Source: a virus. From it: 24,996 bases of DNA. Below are positions 1 to 6,800 of this stretch, in pieces. Location of the stretch: the IMG/VR virus record IMGVR_UViG_3300032086_000192, positions 1 to 24,996 of that record, one strand, 5' to 3'. Positions within the stretch are counted from its first letter, which is position 1. Each line of letters opens with the position of its first letter. The translations under genes were made by a program, and so were the position numbers. The notes beneath the pieces were generated by a model that saw only the letters and a program-made list of their open reading frames with translations, did not search any database and was not told the DNA's origin.

Positions 1-125
1 TATTTGAACAAGCTAAAAAAGATATCAAAGCAGAAATGAAAGACAATGAAGCTGAGATATATAATGAGTTTGTAAGTGTCAAAAGAGATAAGCGTGGGTC
101 TATACGCATAACAAAAAAGGGATAA
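1..125 (+). CDS. C-terminal end of an unidentified protein (partial)
   Basis: An open frame enters from the left edge (first complete codon at base 3) and ends at TAA 123-125, giving 40 visible residues. The fragment is highly charged (many Lys, Glu and Asp) and ends in the basic stretch SIRITKKG. It reads in the same direction as the Erf-type gene that follows 45 bases later, so it is probably part of the same recombination or replication operon. The visible piece has no diagnostic motif and I do not recognise the family. The main support is that the frame stays open from the edge and is followed by a gene on the same strand with a good ribosome-binding site. Confidence 0.55.
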   Translation, partial: FEQAKKDIKAEMKDNEAEIYNEFVSVKRDKRGSIRITKKG

Positions 126-144
126 GCGACCCACTTACCCCTTT
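116..144 (+). terminator. Weak hairpin after the first gene; possible terminator or mRNA-stability element
   Basis: AAAGGGATAAG at 116-126 pairs with CTTACCCCTTT at 134-144. This gives an 11-bp stem with one A-C mismatch and a 7-base loop. It overlaps the stop codon of the upstream gene. No long T tract follows (only TTTATAACTAT), so it may be an intercistronic stability hairpin rather than a true terminator. Confidence 0.3.
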
Positions 145-170
145 ATAACTATCTGTGATTGGAGGTACAC

Positions 171-683
171 ATGACAGATACAAATACTAATATCAAAAAA
201 CCAGTGCCAAGTAAAGCACACCCCAAAGTTACTGCAACTTTGAAACAAGCATTGCTTGAATTTCAAAGACTTGCTGTGACTGCCAAGAAAGATGGCAAGA
301 ACCCACACTTCAGAAGTAACTACTCTACACTTGAGTCTGTTATCTCTGCAGTAAATCAAGGAAATCAATTTGGTTTATTCTTTACCCAAGAGATTGACTA
401 TGTATACACAAGTCATATGGATACCAAATCAGAAGTAGTTGTTGTCACTACAGTACGTCATGTCATTGACGATAGTACTTATGTGTCAAAGCTACCGATC
501 ATAATGTCTCAACCTAATTATGAAAACCCACAAAAGATTGGCTCAGCTATTACATATGCCAAGCGATATACATTGCAGTCGGTATATGGTCTGCCATCAG
601 AAGATGATGATGGTAATGAAGCAAGCAAGCCTTCAATTGCAATCAGTAAACCACAACGAAAAGGAGAAGATGATGGATTATGA
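171..683 (+). CDS. Erf-family single-strand annealing protein
   Basis: A 170-residue protein of the ERF superfamily (P22 Erf type). These proteins bind ssDNA and anneal complementary strands in phage recombination and genome circularisation or concatemer formation. The core runs from about residue 22 (LKQALLEFQRLA) through NPHFRSNYSTLESV to the family-typical block at 126-149, with the submotifs AKRYTLQ, YGLPSEDD and DGNE. The C-terminal 20 residues are a basic, flexible tail. The ATG at 171 is preferred over the in-frame TTG at 159 because GGAGG at 161-165 lies 5 bases upstream of the ATG and would otherwise be inside the gene. The next gene starts inside its last codons (overlap), so the two are probably translated together. 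Its neighbour is SSB-like, which fits an annealase/SSB pair. Confidence 0.88.
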   Translation: MTDTNTNIKKPVPSKAHPKVTATLKQALLEFQRLAVTAKKDGKNPHFRSNYSTLESVISAVNQGNQFGLFFTQEIDYVYTSHMDTKSEVVVVTTVRHVIDDSTYVSKLPIIMSQPNYENPQKIGSAITYAKRYTLQSVYGLPSEDDDGNEASKPSIAISKPQRKGEDDGL

Positions 684-1092
684 TAATACAGACAGAGGTA
701 GTTTCTTCAAACCACGAGCAGATGAAAGTCTGCTTGTGCAAGGGAAACTCAATAGCGAGGGATCAGAGTATCGTATTGCTATAGTCAAAGCCTCACTACC
801 TGATGGTGGTACAGCACGAGATGTCTATGTCAAAGTCGGTACTATGTACGAGAATGACAAGTCATTGAATGAAAAAGCACCAGACTTTAGTGGACCAGTC
901 ACAATGCCAAGCCAAGACAAACGTAGGATTGCTTGTTGGAAAACTGTATCCAAAGATGGCAATACTAAGTTTCTATCTGCACGGATAGGTGACAGTACAC
1001 CAAGAGTTGAAGAGCCAGTAACAAATCAAACTATTGTAGAAAATGAATCAGTATTAGGAGATATAAATGACCCAGACGAAATACCCTTCTAG
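673..1092 (+). CDS. Putative ssDNA-binding protein with an SSB-like acidic C-terminal tip
   Basis: A 139-residue protein beginning inside the end of the Erf-type gene. AAGGAG at 661-666 serves the tandem ATGs at 670 and 673; 673 has the better 6-base spacing. The body has a beta-rich pattern (SEYRIAIVKASL, DVYVKVG) and a block at about 68-107 with KAPDFSGP, ACWKTVSKDG and FLSARIGD. That block resembles the DUF736-like short proteins phages carry beside recombination genes. The linker at about 108-130 is polar, and the protein ends in DPDEIPF, very like the DDDIPF tip through which bacterial SSB recruits partner proteins. I infer an OB-fold ssDNA-binding protein working with the annealase. The SSB assignment rests on the tip, the size and the neighbour, not on clear homology over the body. 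Confidence 0.65.
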   Translation: MDYDNTDRGSFFKPRADESLLVQGKLNSEGSEYRIAIVKASLPDGGTARDVYVKVGTMYENDKSLNEKAPDFSGPVTMPSQDKRRIACWKTVSKDGNTKFLSARIGDSTPRVEEPVTNQTIVENESVLGDINDPDEIPF

Positions 1093-1378
1093 TGGATTAG
1101 CTAGAACCCATGACCCTAAAACGTCATGGGAAGCTGCAGAAAAAGTTGACACCAACAGACTTGAAGGCATTGTTCTTCGAGCCATAAAATCATGTGGTGA
1201 GAAAGGTGCAATACATGATGATGTGTATGCACGATTAGAACTGCACAAAATTAGAGAGTCAAGTATCACACCAAGATATAAACAACTTGAGAATAAAGGT
1301 TTGATCTATCGTGATGGCACTACAAGAAAAGGTAGCATGGGTAGAAGTCAACTTGTCATGTATTGTAAGGAGGAATAG
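1067..1378 (+). CDS. Small winged-helix-like protein
   Basis: A 103-residue protein. The start at 1067 follows AGGAG (1056-1060) by 6 bases and overlaps the previous gene by 26 bases. The N-terminus has the motif ARTHDPKTSWEAAEKV, close to the ARTTDPETSHEAA signature seen at the front of many small phage proteins. After it (about residues 30-100) come helix-rich segments and a final hairpin (GLIYRDGTTRKGSMGRSQ, then LVMY) with the layout of a winged-helix DNA-binding domain. It could be a transcriptional regulator or a recombination accessory protein; the sequence does not decide. It belongs to the rightward operon with the Erf-type and SSB-like genes. Confidence 0.7.
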   Translation: MTQTKYPSSGLARTHDPKTSWEAAEKVDTNRLEGIVLRAIKSCGEKGAIHDDVYARLELHKIRESSITPRYKQLENKGLIYRDGTTRKGSMGRSQLVMYCKEE

Positions 1379-1528
1379 ATGACATCATATCAAATAAAAA
1401 ATATTGAAACACTTTTGGATTGGTTAAAAACTTGTCCGTTAGAGTATCATATATCATCAATGCAGGGAAATCATGTGCATCTTAAAATAAGTATACCATT
1501 TTGCAATATTCCTGAAAATAAGTCTTGA
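1379..1528 (+). CDS. 49-residue hypothetical protein, last gene of the rightward operon
   Basis: The ATG at 1379 directly follows the TAG of the previous gene. A near-ideal AAGGAGG at 1367-1373 with 5-base spacing makes this a credible small gene despite its length. The product begins MTSYQIKNIETLLDWLK and ends with FCNIPENKS before TGA 1526-1528. It has two cysteines and two histidines but no recognised motif, signal peptide or membrane segment. It is the last gene before the convergent terminator at 1538-1570. Function unknown. Confidence 0.55.
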   Translation: MTSYQIKNIETLLDWLKTCPLEYHISSMQGNHVHLKISIPFCNIPENKS

Positions 1529-1537
1529 TATAAAAGC

Positions 1538-1570
1538 CATACAGAGGGGTAAACCAACCCCTCTAGTATG
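1538..1570 (-). terminator. Hairpin between convergent operons; terminator of the late operon, possibly bidirectional
   Basis: CATAC at 1538-1542 and AGAGGGGT at 1543-1550 pair with ACCCCTCT at 1557-1564 and GTATG at 1566-1570. This leaves a 6-base loop and a single bulged A at 1565. The 13-bp stem is strong for this AT-rich DNA and sits between the last rightward gene (ends 1528) and the last leftward gene (ends 1591). On the - strand the stem is followed by GCTTTTATAT, a T-rich tract, so leftward termination looks more likely. Rightward, the trailing sequence (ATTGTACCCT) is not T-rich. Confidence 0.7.
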
Positions 1571-1590
1571 ATTGTACCCTAGAATATCTA

Positions 1591-2046
1591 CTAAGTCTGT
1601 ATGTTTTTCATACGCTCAATAAGACGATTAGCTCTATTTGGCACTTGTTTTGCCCACCTCGAGAGTAACATTTCGTCAGCAGCATCACTCCACGAACCAT
1701 TATTGATATGTTGACGCATCTTAATGAACTTAGATAGTCTTGGTCTACCAAGATTAAACATCATATTACATAAAATCTTTTGCACTTCAGCAGGTAACTC
1801 TTCAAACTGTGGATAAAGTAATTTAGTTTCTGCTACACAAGTATATAAATCAGCTTCAAATAATTCAGTTACTCTTTCATCATCTACTTTTGTGCCAACA
1901 TCTAGTCCATGTTCAGGATCATCTTCACGGATAAGATGGCCAATACCTACAGTTGGCAAGCCAAGATGATCGAGATAGATTTCATTTACTACTCCTTCAT
2001 CAGCTTTGATTTCTTCTGTCATTTCATTAAATGTATTTGTGTTCAT
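1591..2046 (-). CDS. GH24 endolysin (T4-type lysozyme)
   Basis: A 151-residue protein of glycoside hydrolase family 24, which cleaves the beta-1,4 bond between MurNAc and GlcNAc in peptidoglycan. The catalytic layout of T4 lysozyme (E11, D20, T26) is kept with the same spacing as E17, D26 and T32, within DEG, LDH and PTVGIGH. The C-terminal half has the usual FNLG and RW..Q..NRA.R...M segments. Length is close to the usual 145-180 for the soluble single-domain form. No signal peptide is visible, so it would need the holin for export. The start at 2046 follows AGGAG, and its ATG overlaps the TGA of the upstream zinc-ribbon ORF (ATGA). It is the last gene of the late operon. Confidence 0.92.
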   Translation of the reverse strand: MNTNTFNEMTEEIKADEGVVNEIYLDHLGLPTVGIGHLIREDDPEHGLDVGTKVDDERVTELFEADLYTCVAETKLLYPQFEELPAEVQKILCNMMFNLGRPRLSKFIKMRQHINNGSWSDAADEMLLSRWAKQVPNRANRLIERMKNIQT

Positions 2047-2153
2047 TGCAATCTCCTATTTTCTATTACACCACACATAGGACATTTCCATACATTCTTC
2101 AAGGCAGTAAGAATCATTGCAATCTTACAGCGTTCACATATAGGAGTTGTCAC
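2043..2153 (-). CDS. 36-residue zinc-ribbon microprotein (GTG start)
   Basis: This small frame links holin and endolysin. It starts with GTG (2151-2153), overlapping the holin stop by four bases (GTGA), and ends with TGA (2043-2045), overlapping the endolysin start by four bases (ATGA). The product is mostly a CX2C-X14-CX2C zinc ribbon: ICERC at residues 5-9 and KCPMC at 23-27, followed by a short basic tail. The exact overlaps at both ends and the intact Cys pairs argue for a real gene. Its RBS is weak (AAGAAG), so translation probably depends on coupling with the holin. Role unknown; a lysis-timing, nucleic-acid-binding or partner-binding function is possible. No zinc-ribbon subfamily could be assigned. 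Confidence 0.65.
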   Translation of the reverse strand: MTTPICERCKIAMILTALKNVWKCPMCGVIENRRLQ

Positions 2154-2548
2154 TTTGTAATCTTCTTATACTTTTCAAAGGTACGTAGTCCACCAAGACC
2201 AAGCATACCCATCAGCACAGTCATCAATGATCCCATATCAAACTCAGGTAATGGTGGCATAGTGACACCAAACATAGCAGTAAAAAATATAACAAAGGGA
2301 GCTAAGACAAAGTGCCATGCCAAAGCGATACCACACACCCAACCAATGAAAGGTCTCCATGAAGCCACAAACCAATGACCTGATTGTGCTTCCATCTTGT
2401 TAACTTCTATCTGTGACTTGGCAAGTTCTTGTGCATGCTTCTCAGCCATAGTAGCAATGTCATGTGCTAGTTTATTCTTAGTATCTTTGTCTTCTATAAA
2501 TTTGCCTATTAGTTTGGTGGCAGGACCAATCAATGCTTGTATCACCAT
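2150..2548 (-). CDS. Holin of the 3TM / gene-transfer-agent type
   Basis: A 132-residue membrane protein resembling the holin_3TM family (GTA-type holins), which form lesions in the inner membrane so that the endolysin can reach peptidoglycan. Residues 1-55 are a charged amphipathic, probably coiled-coil region (KHAQELAKSQIEVNKMEAQSG). The family-typical segment SWRPFIGW is at about 63-70. Hydrophobic spans follow at about 66-93 (long enough for two helices) and 106-121, with a basic C-terminus (KYKKITK). The start overlaps the end of the preceding 64-residue gene by 7 bases and has GAGG upstream. The downstream neighbours are the zinc-ribbon ORF and the endolysin, so this is the core of the lysis cassette. 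Confidence 0.85.
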   Translation of the reverse strand: MVIQALIGPATKLIGKFIEDKDTKNKLAHDIATMAEKHAQELAKSQIEVNKMEAQSGHWFVASWRPFIGWVCGIALAWHFVLAPFVIFFTAMFGVTMPPLPEFDMGSLMTVLMGMLGLGGLRTFEKYKKITK

Positions 2549-2736
2549 AACCTCATTTGTTTGTTAACGTTAACCAGTTTGCAGTAGCAGTCATATCGTT
2601 GTGTTTCTTCACCTATCTTGACTGTTTGATTTGCAAGTCTGTCTTTGAAATATGTACAGTTATTTATATTTGCTAAATGCAATGTACCTGCAGGATTACC
2701 TGCAAGATAACACAATAAAACAAATGCAGGTTTCAT
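2542..2736 (-). CDS. 64-residue probable secreted Cys-containing protein
   Basis: Starts at 2736 with an ATGA overlap of the previous stop and a GAGG upstream. The N-terminus (MKPAFVLLCYLAGNPAG) looks like a signal peptide with a short hydrophobic core. The mature part has cysteines in NNCTYF and DCYC, which suggests a small exported, possibly disulfide-bonded protein. It lies between a single-TM protein and the holin, so a lysis or envelope role, such as spanin-like or lysis control, is plausible. No lipobox of the standard form is present, so I do not call it an outer-membrane spanin. Family not recognised. Confidence 0.65.
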   Translation of the reverse strand: MKPAFVLLCYLAGNPAGTLHLANINNCTYFKDRLANQTVKIGEETQRYDCYCKLVNVNKQMRLW

Positions 2737-2930
2737 TTTAATACCTCATGTAATCCAAAGACTTCTAACATCATAAAGGTAAAGAATAATAATAACACTC
2801 CACCAAATATAAGTTTACCTGAAAAATTTGTAGATCCTAATCGTATAGCCACAAACTCATTGCCTAATATTCTAAGTATAAGTTCAAAACTATTCTCTCC
2901 TATCTTAACATCTAATGGTTTTTTATCCAT
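2733..2930 (-). CDS. 65-residue single-TM hypothetical protein
   Basis: The start at 2930 is preceded by an excellent GAGGAGG. The first about 40 residues are polar with alternating hydrophobics (MDKKPLDVKIGENSFEL). A strong hydrophobic segment follows at about 40-59 (KLIFGGVLLLFFTFMMLEVF), with a short C-terminal tail. It would sit in the inner membrane. Its stop overlaps the start of the following secreted-type protein by 4 bases. I do not recognise the family. By position it is a lysis-cassette accessory (antiholin, spanin partner or envelope modifier), but that is inferred from context only. Confidence 0.65.
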   Translation of the reverse strand: MDKKPLDVKIGENSFELILRILGNEFVAIRLGSTNFSGKLIFGGVLLLFFTFMMLEVFGLHEVLK

Positions 2931-2944
2931 TGTATCCTCCTCTG

Positions 2945-3427
2945 TTAAGTTTTGTTAGCTTTCCATATGAAGTATAACAGCACAAAGAACCCAACGATAG
3001 TAATAATTAATCCTATAATACCAATGATATTAAATATCTTATCTCTTTGTTCTTGTCGTTTATGAACAAACTCTGCTCTTTCTTTTCTTATCTTACCTTC
3101 CATAGCCAAGAGTTCATTCCAACCTCCTTGACCATATTGCATAATAATTAAATTCTTTAGGTCTTGTCTATGCTTTTGCATTTTCTTTTTAGCAATAAGA
3201 CTATCAACAGCAACTTGCTCTATGTTGCCACTATTAAACATTGATTGCCATATGGTAGGATTCTTTGCACGTTTCTCCATATGCTCAATGTCAGAACTAT
3301 TCTGCATAAAGGTTGATACTTGTGAAGACATCTCAGATATATCTTTGCCAAGTGCAATGCCTTGCTTTAAATAGTCCACACATTTTGTAGCACCTGCAAG
3401 TAGCAATCCAATGGTGGCTGGTTCCAC
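2945..3427 (-). CDS. 160-residue tail-anchored membrane protein (GTG start)
   Basis: Starts with GTG at 3427 behind GAGG about 5 bases upstream; the SD overlaps the stop of the preceding gene. Residues 1-30 are hydrophobic and small-residue rich (ATIGLLLAGATKCVDYLKQG). Residues 30-130 are helical and strongly charged, likely coiled coil. A single strong membrane span lies at about 131-155, close to the C-terminus, which ends in KANKT. A long helical domain with a C-terminal anchor could place the soluble domain in the cytoplasm. The gene lies between the fiber and the holin. Family not recognised; a lysis or host-envelope function is possible, and a minor virion component cannot be excluded. 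Confidence 0.7.
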   Translation of the reverse strand: MEPATIGLLLAGATKCVDYLKQGIALGKDISEMSSQVSTFMQNSSDIEHMEKRAKNPTIWQSMFNSGNIEQVAVDSLIAKKKMQKHRQDLKNLIIMQYGQGGWNELLAMEGKIRKERAEFVHKRQEQRDKIFNIIGIIGLIITIVGFFVLLYFIWKANKT

Positions 3428-3429
3428 TT

Positions 3430-3597
3430 TTACCTCACTAACAATCCTATTAATAGGATAATAATTGTTCCTGCTGCACCAATCATAACATGCTCAATGC
3501 GTTTGATACGAAGAATAGTTTCTTTCCATCTCTCTGCACACACAGCTTCATGTGTATCTATTTGAGACTTTACTTCTATTACTGATGGTTTAGGCAT
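3430..3597 (-). CDS. 55-residue C-terminally anchored membrane protein
   Basis: The product (MPKPSVIEVKSQIDTHEAVC onward) has a polar helical N-terminus (about 1-35) and a hydrophobic C-terminal span (GAAGTIIILLIGLLV) ending in a single Arg. This layout resembles small XhlA-like or holin-associated proteins, but similarity was not established. An upstream GTG at 3621, sharing one base with the previous stop, would add eight residues (MWGVILEY). The ATG at 3597 is chosen because the added residues look like read-through of a GGGGAG-containing leader. Neither start has perfect SD spacing, so the start is uncertain. Function unknown, probably linked to lysis or the membrane. Confidence 0.6.
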   Translation of the reverse strand: MPKPSVIEVKSQIDTHEAVCAERWKETILRIKRIEHVMIGAAGTIIILLIGLLVR

Positions 3598-3620
3598 ATA
3601 CTCTAATATTACTCCCCACA

Positions 3621-3857
3621 CTAACTTTTCCAGTAAGTTCTGCCAGTAGCAATCACAGAATTAATACGTGTTAAATCTTTGCCACTATATTTGTCATCTA
3701 AGATTTCCATTTCAAGTGACATGATTATTCCACCAACACCAGATTTCTTTTCTTCGTCAGTAGACTCTGTCATCTTTTGACCTGCTATTACCATTTCAAT
3801 GATATCGCATTGATGTAACATTGCTAAGTAGTCTCGTTCAAGTTCATTAACTGCCAT
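3621..3857 (-). CDS. 78-residue hypothetical protein behind the tail fiber
   Basis: Starts at 3857 after AAGGAG, two bases beyond the fiber stop. The product is acidic and helical (MAVNELERDYLAMLHQCDII at the N-terminus) and ends with GRTYWKS. No membrane segment, signal peptide or known motif is visible. Its position directly after the fiber would suit a fiber-assembly or attachment cofactor, or simply the first gene of the lysis-side cluster. It is probably expressed with the fiber, given the short gap and strong SD. Family not recognised. Confidence 0.65.
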   Translation of the reverse strand: MAVNELERDYLAMLHQCDIIEMVIAGQKMTESTDEEKKSGVGGIIMSLEMEILDDKYSGKDLTRINSVIATGRTYWKS

Positions 3858-3859
3858 AA

Positions 3860-6800
3860 TTATGCTCCTTCTAATTCAGTTATTCTTGCTTGTAAGCTAT
3901 CAACTTTTGCTGATAGTTCTTGTATTGCCTTCACTAAAATTGGATATGTACTCATTGGTCTTGCTTCTAACTTAGATGGGTTTTCATAACTAACCAATCT
4001 AGTTCTATCCGTTGAATTAAAATCCATTTCAACTTCGTGCAATTCTTGTGCTATGAAACCAATTTCTTTTCTACCATGCCAACCACCATCTCTTCTGTTC
4101 CATGCAAACTTTACTGGTCTCATTGCTTTAATAAAATCTAAACCTAAATCTAAATCTTCAATGGCTGTCTTATCTCTTCGGTCTGATAAAGAACTAATTG
4201 TTTGTTGATTGCAACGTAGTGAGCCAATAAATGCATCACCTAATGTGATTTCATTAATTGCACTTGTTGAACTTGCTGTTGCTTGAAAGCCTATTATTGT
4301 ATTGCTACTTCCAGTATAATTGCTAGAAGTATCACCACCTGCTTGATATCCAATAAAAGTATTGCCATTTCCAGTAGTAAAATCTTCTCCTGCAAAGTAA
4401 CCCATTCCAGTATTACCCCAACCTGAAGTTACATTACTTAAAGCACCATAACCAACACCAGTATTATTATATCCACTTGATAATGCATCTACTGAATAAT
4501 TACCAAGACCAACATTATTATTTCCACTACCTCCTGCATAACCAGAGTTAACCCCTACAAATGTACAATGGTCACCTCCATCTAAATCATAACCTGCTCC
4601 ATAACCAATAAGTGTTGTGTAATCACTTTGAAGATACATAGAAGCACCTGCAGTTGACCCAACTGTTGTACTACCTTGATGATTTGACTTTGCATTATAT
4701 CCAATAGCAACAGCATAACTTGAGTTGTTATAATAAGGATTAGCGTTATAACCTAAAAACGTATTATAATCTCCACTATAAATACCACTTCCTGAAAAAG
4801 TTCCAACACAAGTATTGTAGTTATCAACTGAATGACCTGAAGTTCTACGATAAGTACGATAACCTATGGCAACATTATAAGAGCCACCATTATAAGAAGT
4901 ACTAGAACTTCCTCTATAAGCTTCATAACCAAGAGAAGTATTGTATGATCCAGTATTGCCATATTGTGTTAACCTTCCTATAGCAACATTACTACTTGCA
5001 GTAGATATATGATAACCTGCTGAAGTTCCAAGTGTAGTATTACTGTCACCAGTAGTCATGTTTGTTCCTGAATAAGTACCTACAATAGTATTGTAAGATG
5101 CAGACGTTATAGCATCACCTGCTTGAAAACCAATAGCTGTATGATAACTTCCAGAAGTAACATTTCTTAGTGCCTCATAGCCAATAGCAGTATTGTCATT
5201 ACTAGTTGTACTATTTCGTAATGCAAAATTACCTAATGCTGTATTATAACTACCACTAGTGTGAGTCATTAATGATTCCCTACCTATTGCTACATTATCA
5301 TTGCCTGAAGTAAGAGAATTTCCTGCACTATCTCCTATTATATGATTTCTACTTCCAGTCAGATTTGGAGCAGGCTCTGTAGCTTGAGTAACATCATTAT
5401 TATTACCAATGATAAAATTATTATTAGTTGCATACAAATTTAACTTACCATTTAAAGAAGCACCCCAAGTCTCACTTGTTGTACCACCACCACCACCTCC
5501 AATACCTAAATTAGCAGGTGTAATCTTTTTCATTGTTCCACCATCATCTACTAAAACAAAGTCTGCATCACTACTTGATGTTGTGGTTGTTGGTGTATCT
5601 GAGTTACCTGTTGTTAATAGTGTTCCAGTTGCATCAGGTAAGGTAATTGCTCTATTTGCTGTAGGTGTTCCACCATTTAGATCTATATAAAAACTGCCAT
5701 TTTGTGCCACCCATCTTATAAATTGCTCATTTCTAAATTCTAAAGCTTCGTGATTTAGATCTGTATGATCTGTCATTACACCACTTTTCATAGTGCTAAA
5801 TCTTAATCTACCTCTTTCACTTCCATCAGTTGTTGTTGTAATCATGCCACTAATTGAAGCATAGGTTACTTCTTGACTTGCATCATTTTCTCCAACAAAA
5901 TCAATATTACCAATGTTATCATTGCCTGCAGGACTAGAACTATCTCTTTTTAATATTAAAGAAGGATCGTCACCACTACCACTATCTGTAGATGTAAGTG
6001 TTAAATCACCAGTAATTGCTGCACCATCAGATGTGGTTTCAAGTTTTTTAACATTGTTGTGATAAAGTTCTACTGCACCATTATATATACCTCTAAAGAA
6101 TTTCTCATTACCAGTAGTTCCTAACTCCAAACCATATAAATTATCGTTACCATTAAATTGAATATATCCTTGTTGGGTTACATCAATAATTTGTTGTATT
6201 CTTGTAGCAGAAGTATTCCAATTACTACCATTGCCATCTCTAATTTTATTAATTCTTAATGATGAACCATTTCCATTGTTTACAAAAAAACTAGCTACTG
6301 TTTCTGTATCACCACTTGTTGTGCCTAAATTAGGTCCAGTAACTGCTATACCATCACCAGTAGTTTCAAATTTTTTAACATTGTTATAATAAAGTTCTAC
6401 TGCACCATCACCAATAAACTTTGCCATTGTTTCAGCATTATTATTTTTTGTAACAAAAAAAGTTCCATTTGTTTGCAAGTAAATTGGATTTGAATTTTGA
6501 TCTCGTATTATGCTTGCACCACTTGCATGGAATATTCTTAAATCATTTCCAGTGCCAAACATTACGTTAACAGAGTCATCTAATTTTAAAATATCTGAAG
6601 ATTTATCAAAGACTATGTTACCACTTGTGCCAGTAAATGTTACGTCACCATCATGCGTTGCACCATCATCTGTAACAGTGCCAGTAACTTCTATGCCACC
6701 ACTTGTAGTTTCTAACTTTAAACTATTATCAAAGTATAAAGAAGCATGACCATCATCACCACCAAACTCTGCTATTTTGTTGCCACCATTTGATTTTTCA

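Noticed and set aside
135-368. Minus-strand open frame opposite the start of the Erf-type gene
   Set aside because: Cys/Phe/Leu-rich product with no motif, antisense to a clear Erf-family gene; a shadow frame.
520-672. Longer N-terminus for the SSB-like protein starting at 520
   Set aside because: It is out-of-frame Erf coding sequence; the SD AAGGAG at 661-666 points to the ATG at 673 (or 670).
2564-2575. Perfect 12-base palindrome GTTAACGTTAAC as a possible operator or site
   Set aside because: It lies inside the coding sequence of the 64-residue protein (Val-Asn-Val-Asn codons), occurs once as far as I can see, and has no promoter nearby.
4239-5346. Regularly spaced repeats considered as CRISPR or tandem DNA repeats
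   Set aside because: The periodicity is at protein level, inside one intact reading frame; DNA copies are diverged and not separated by unique spacers.
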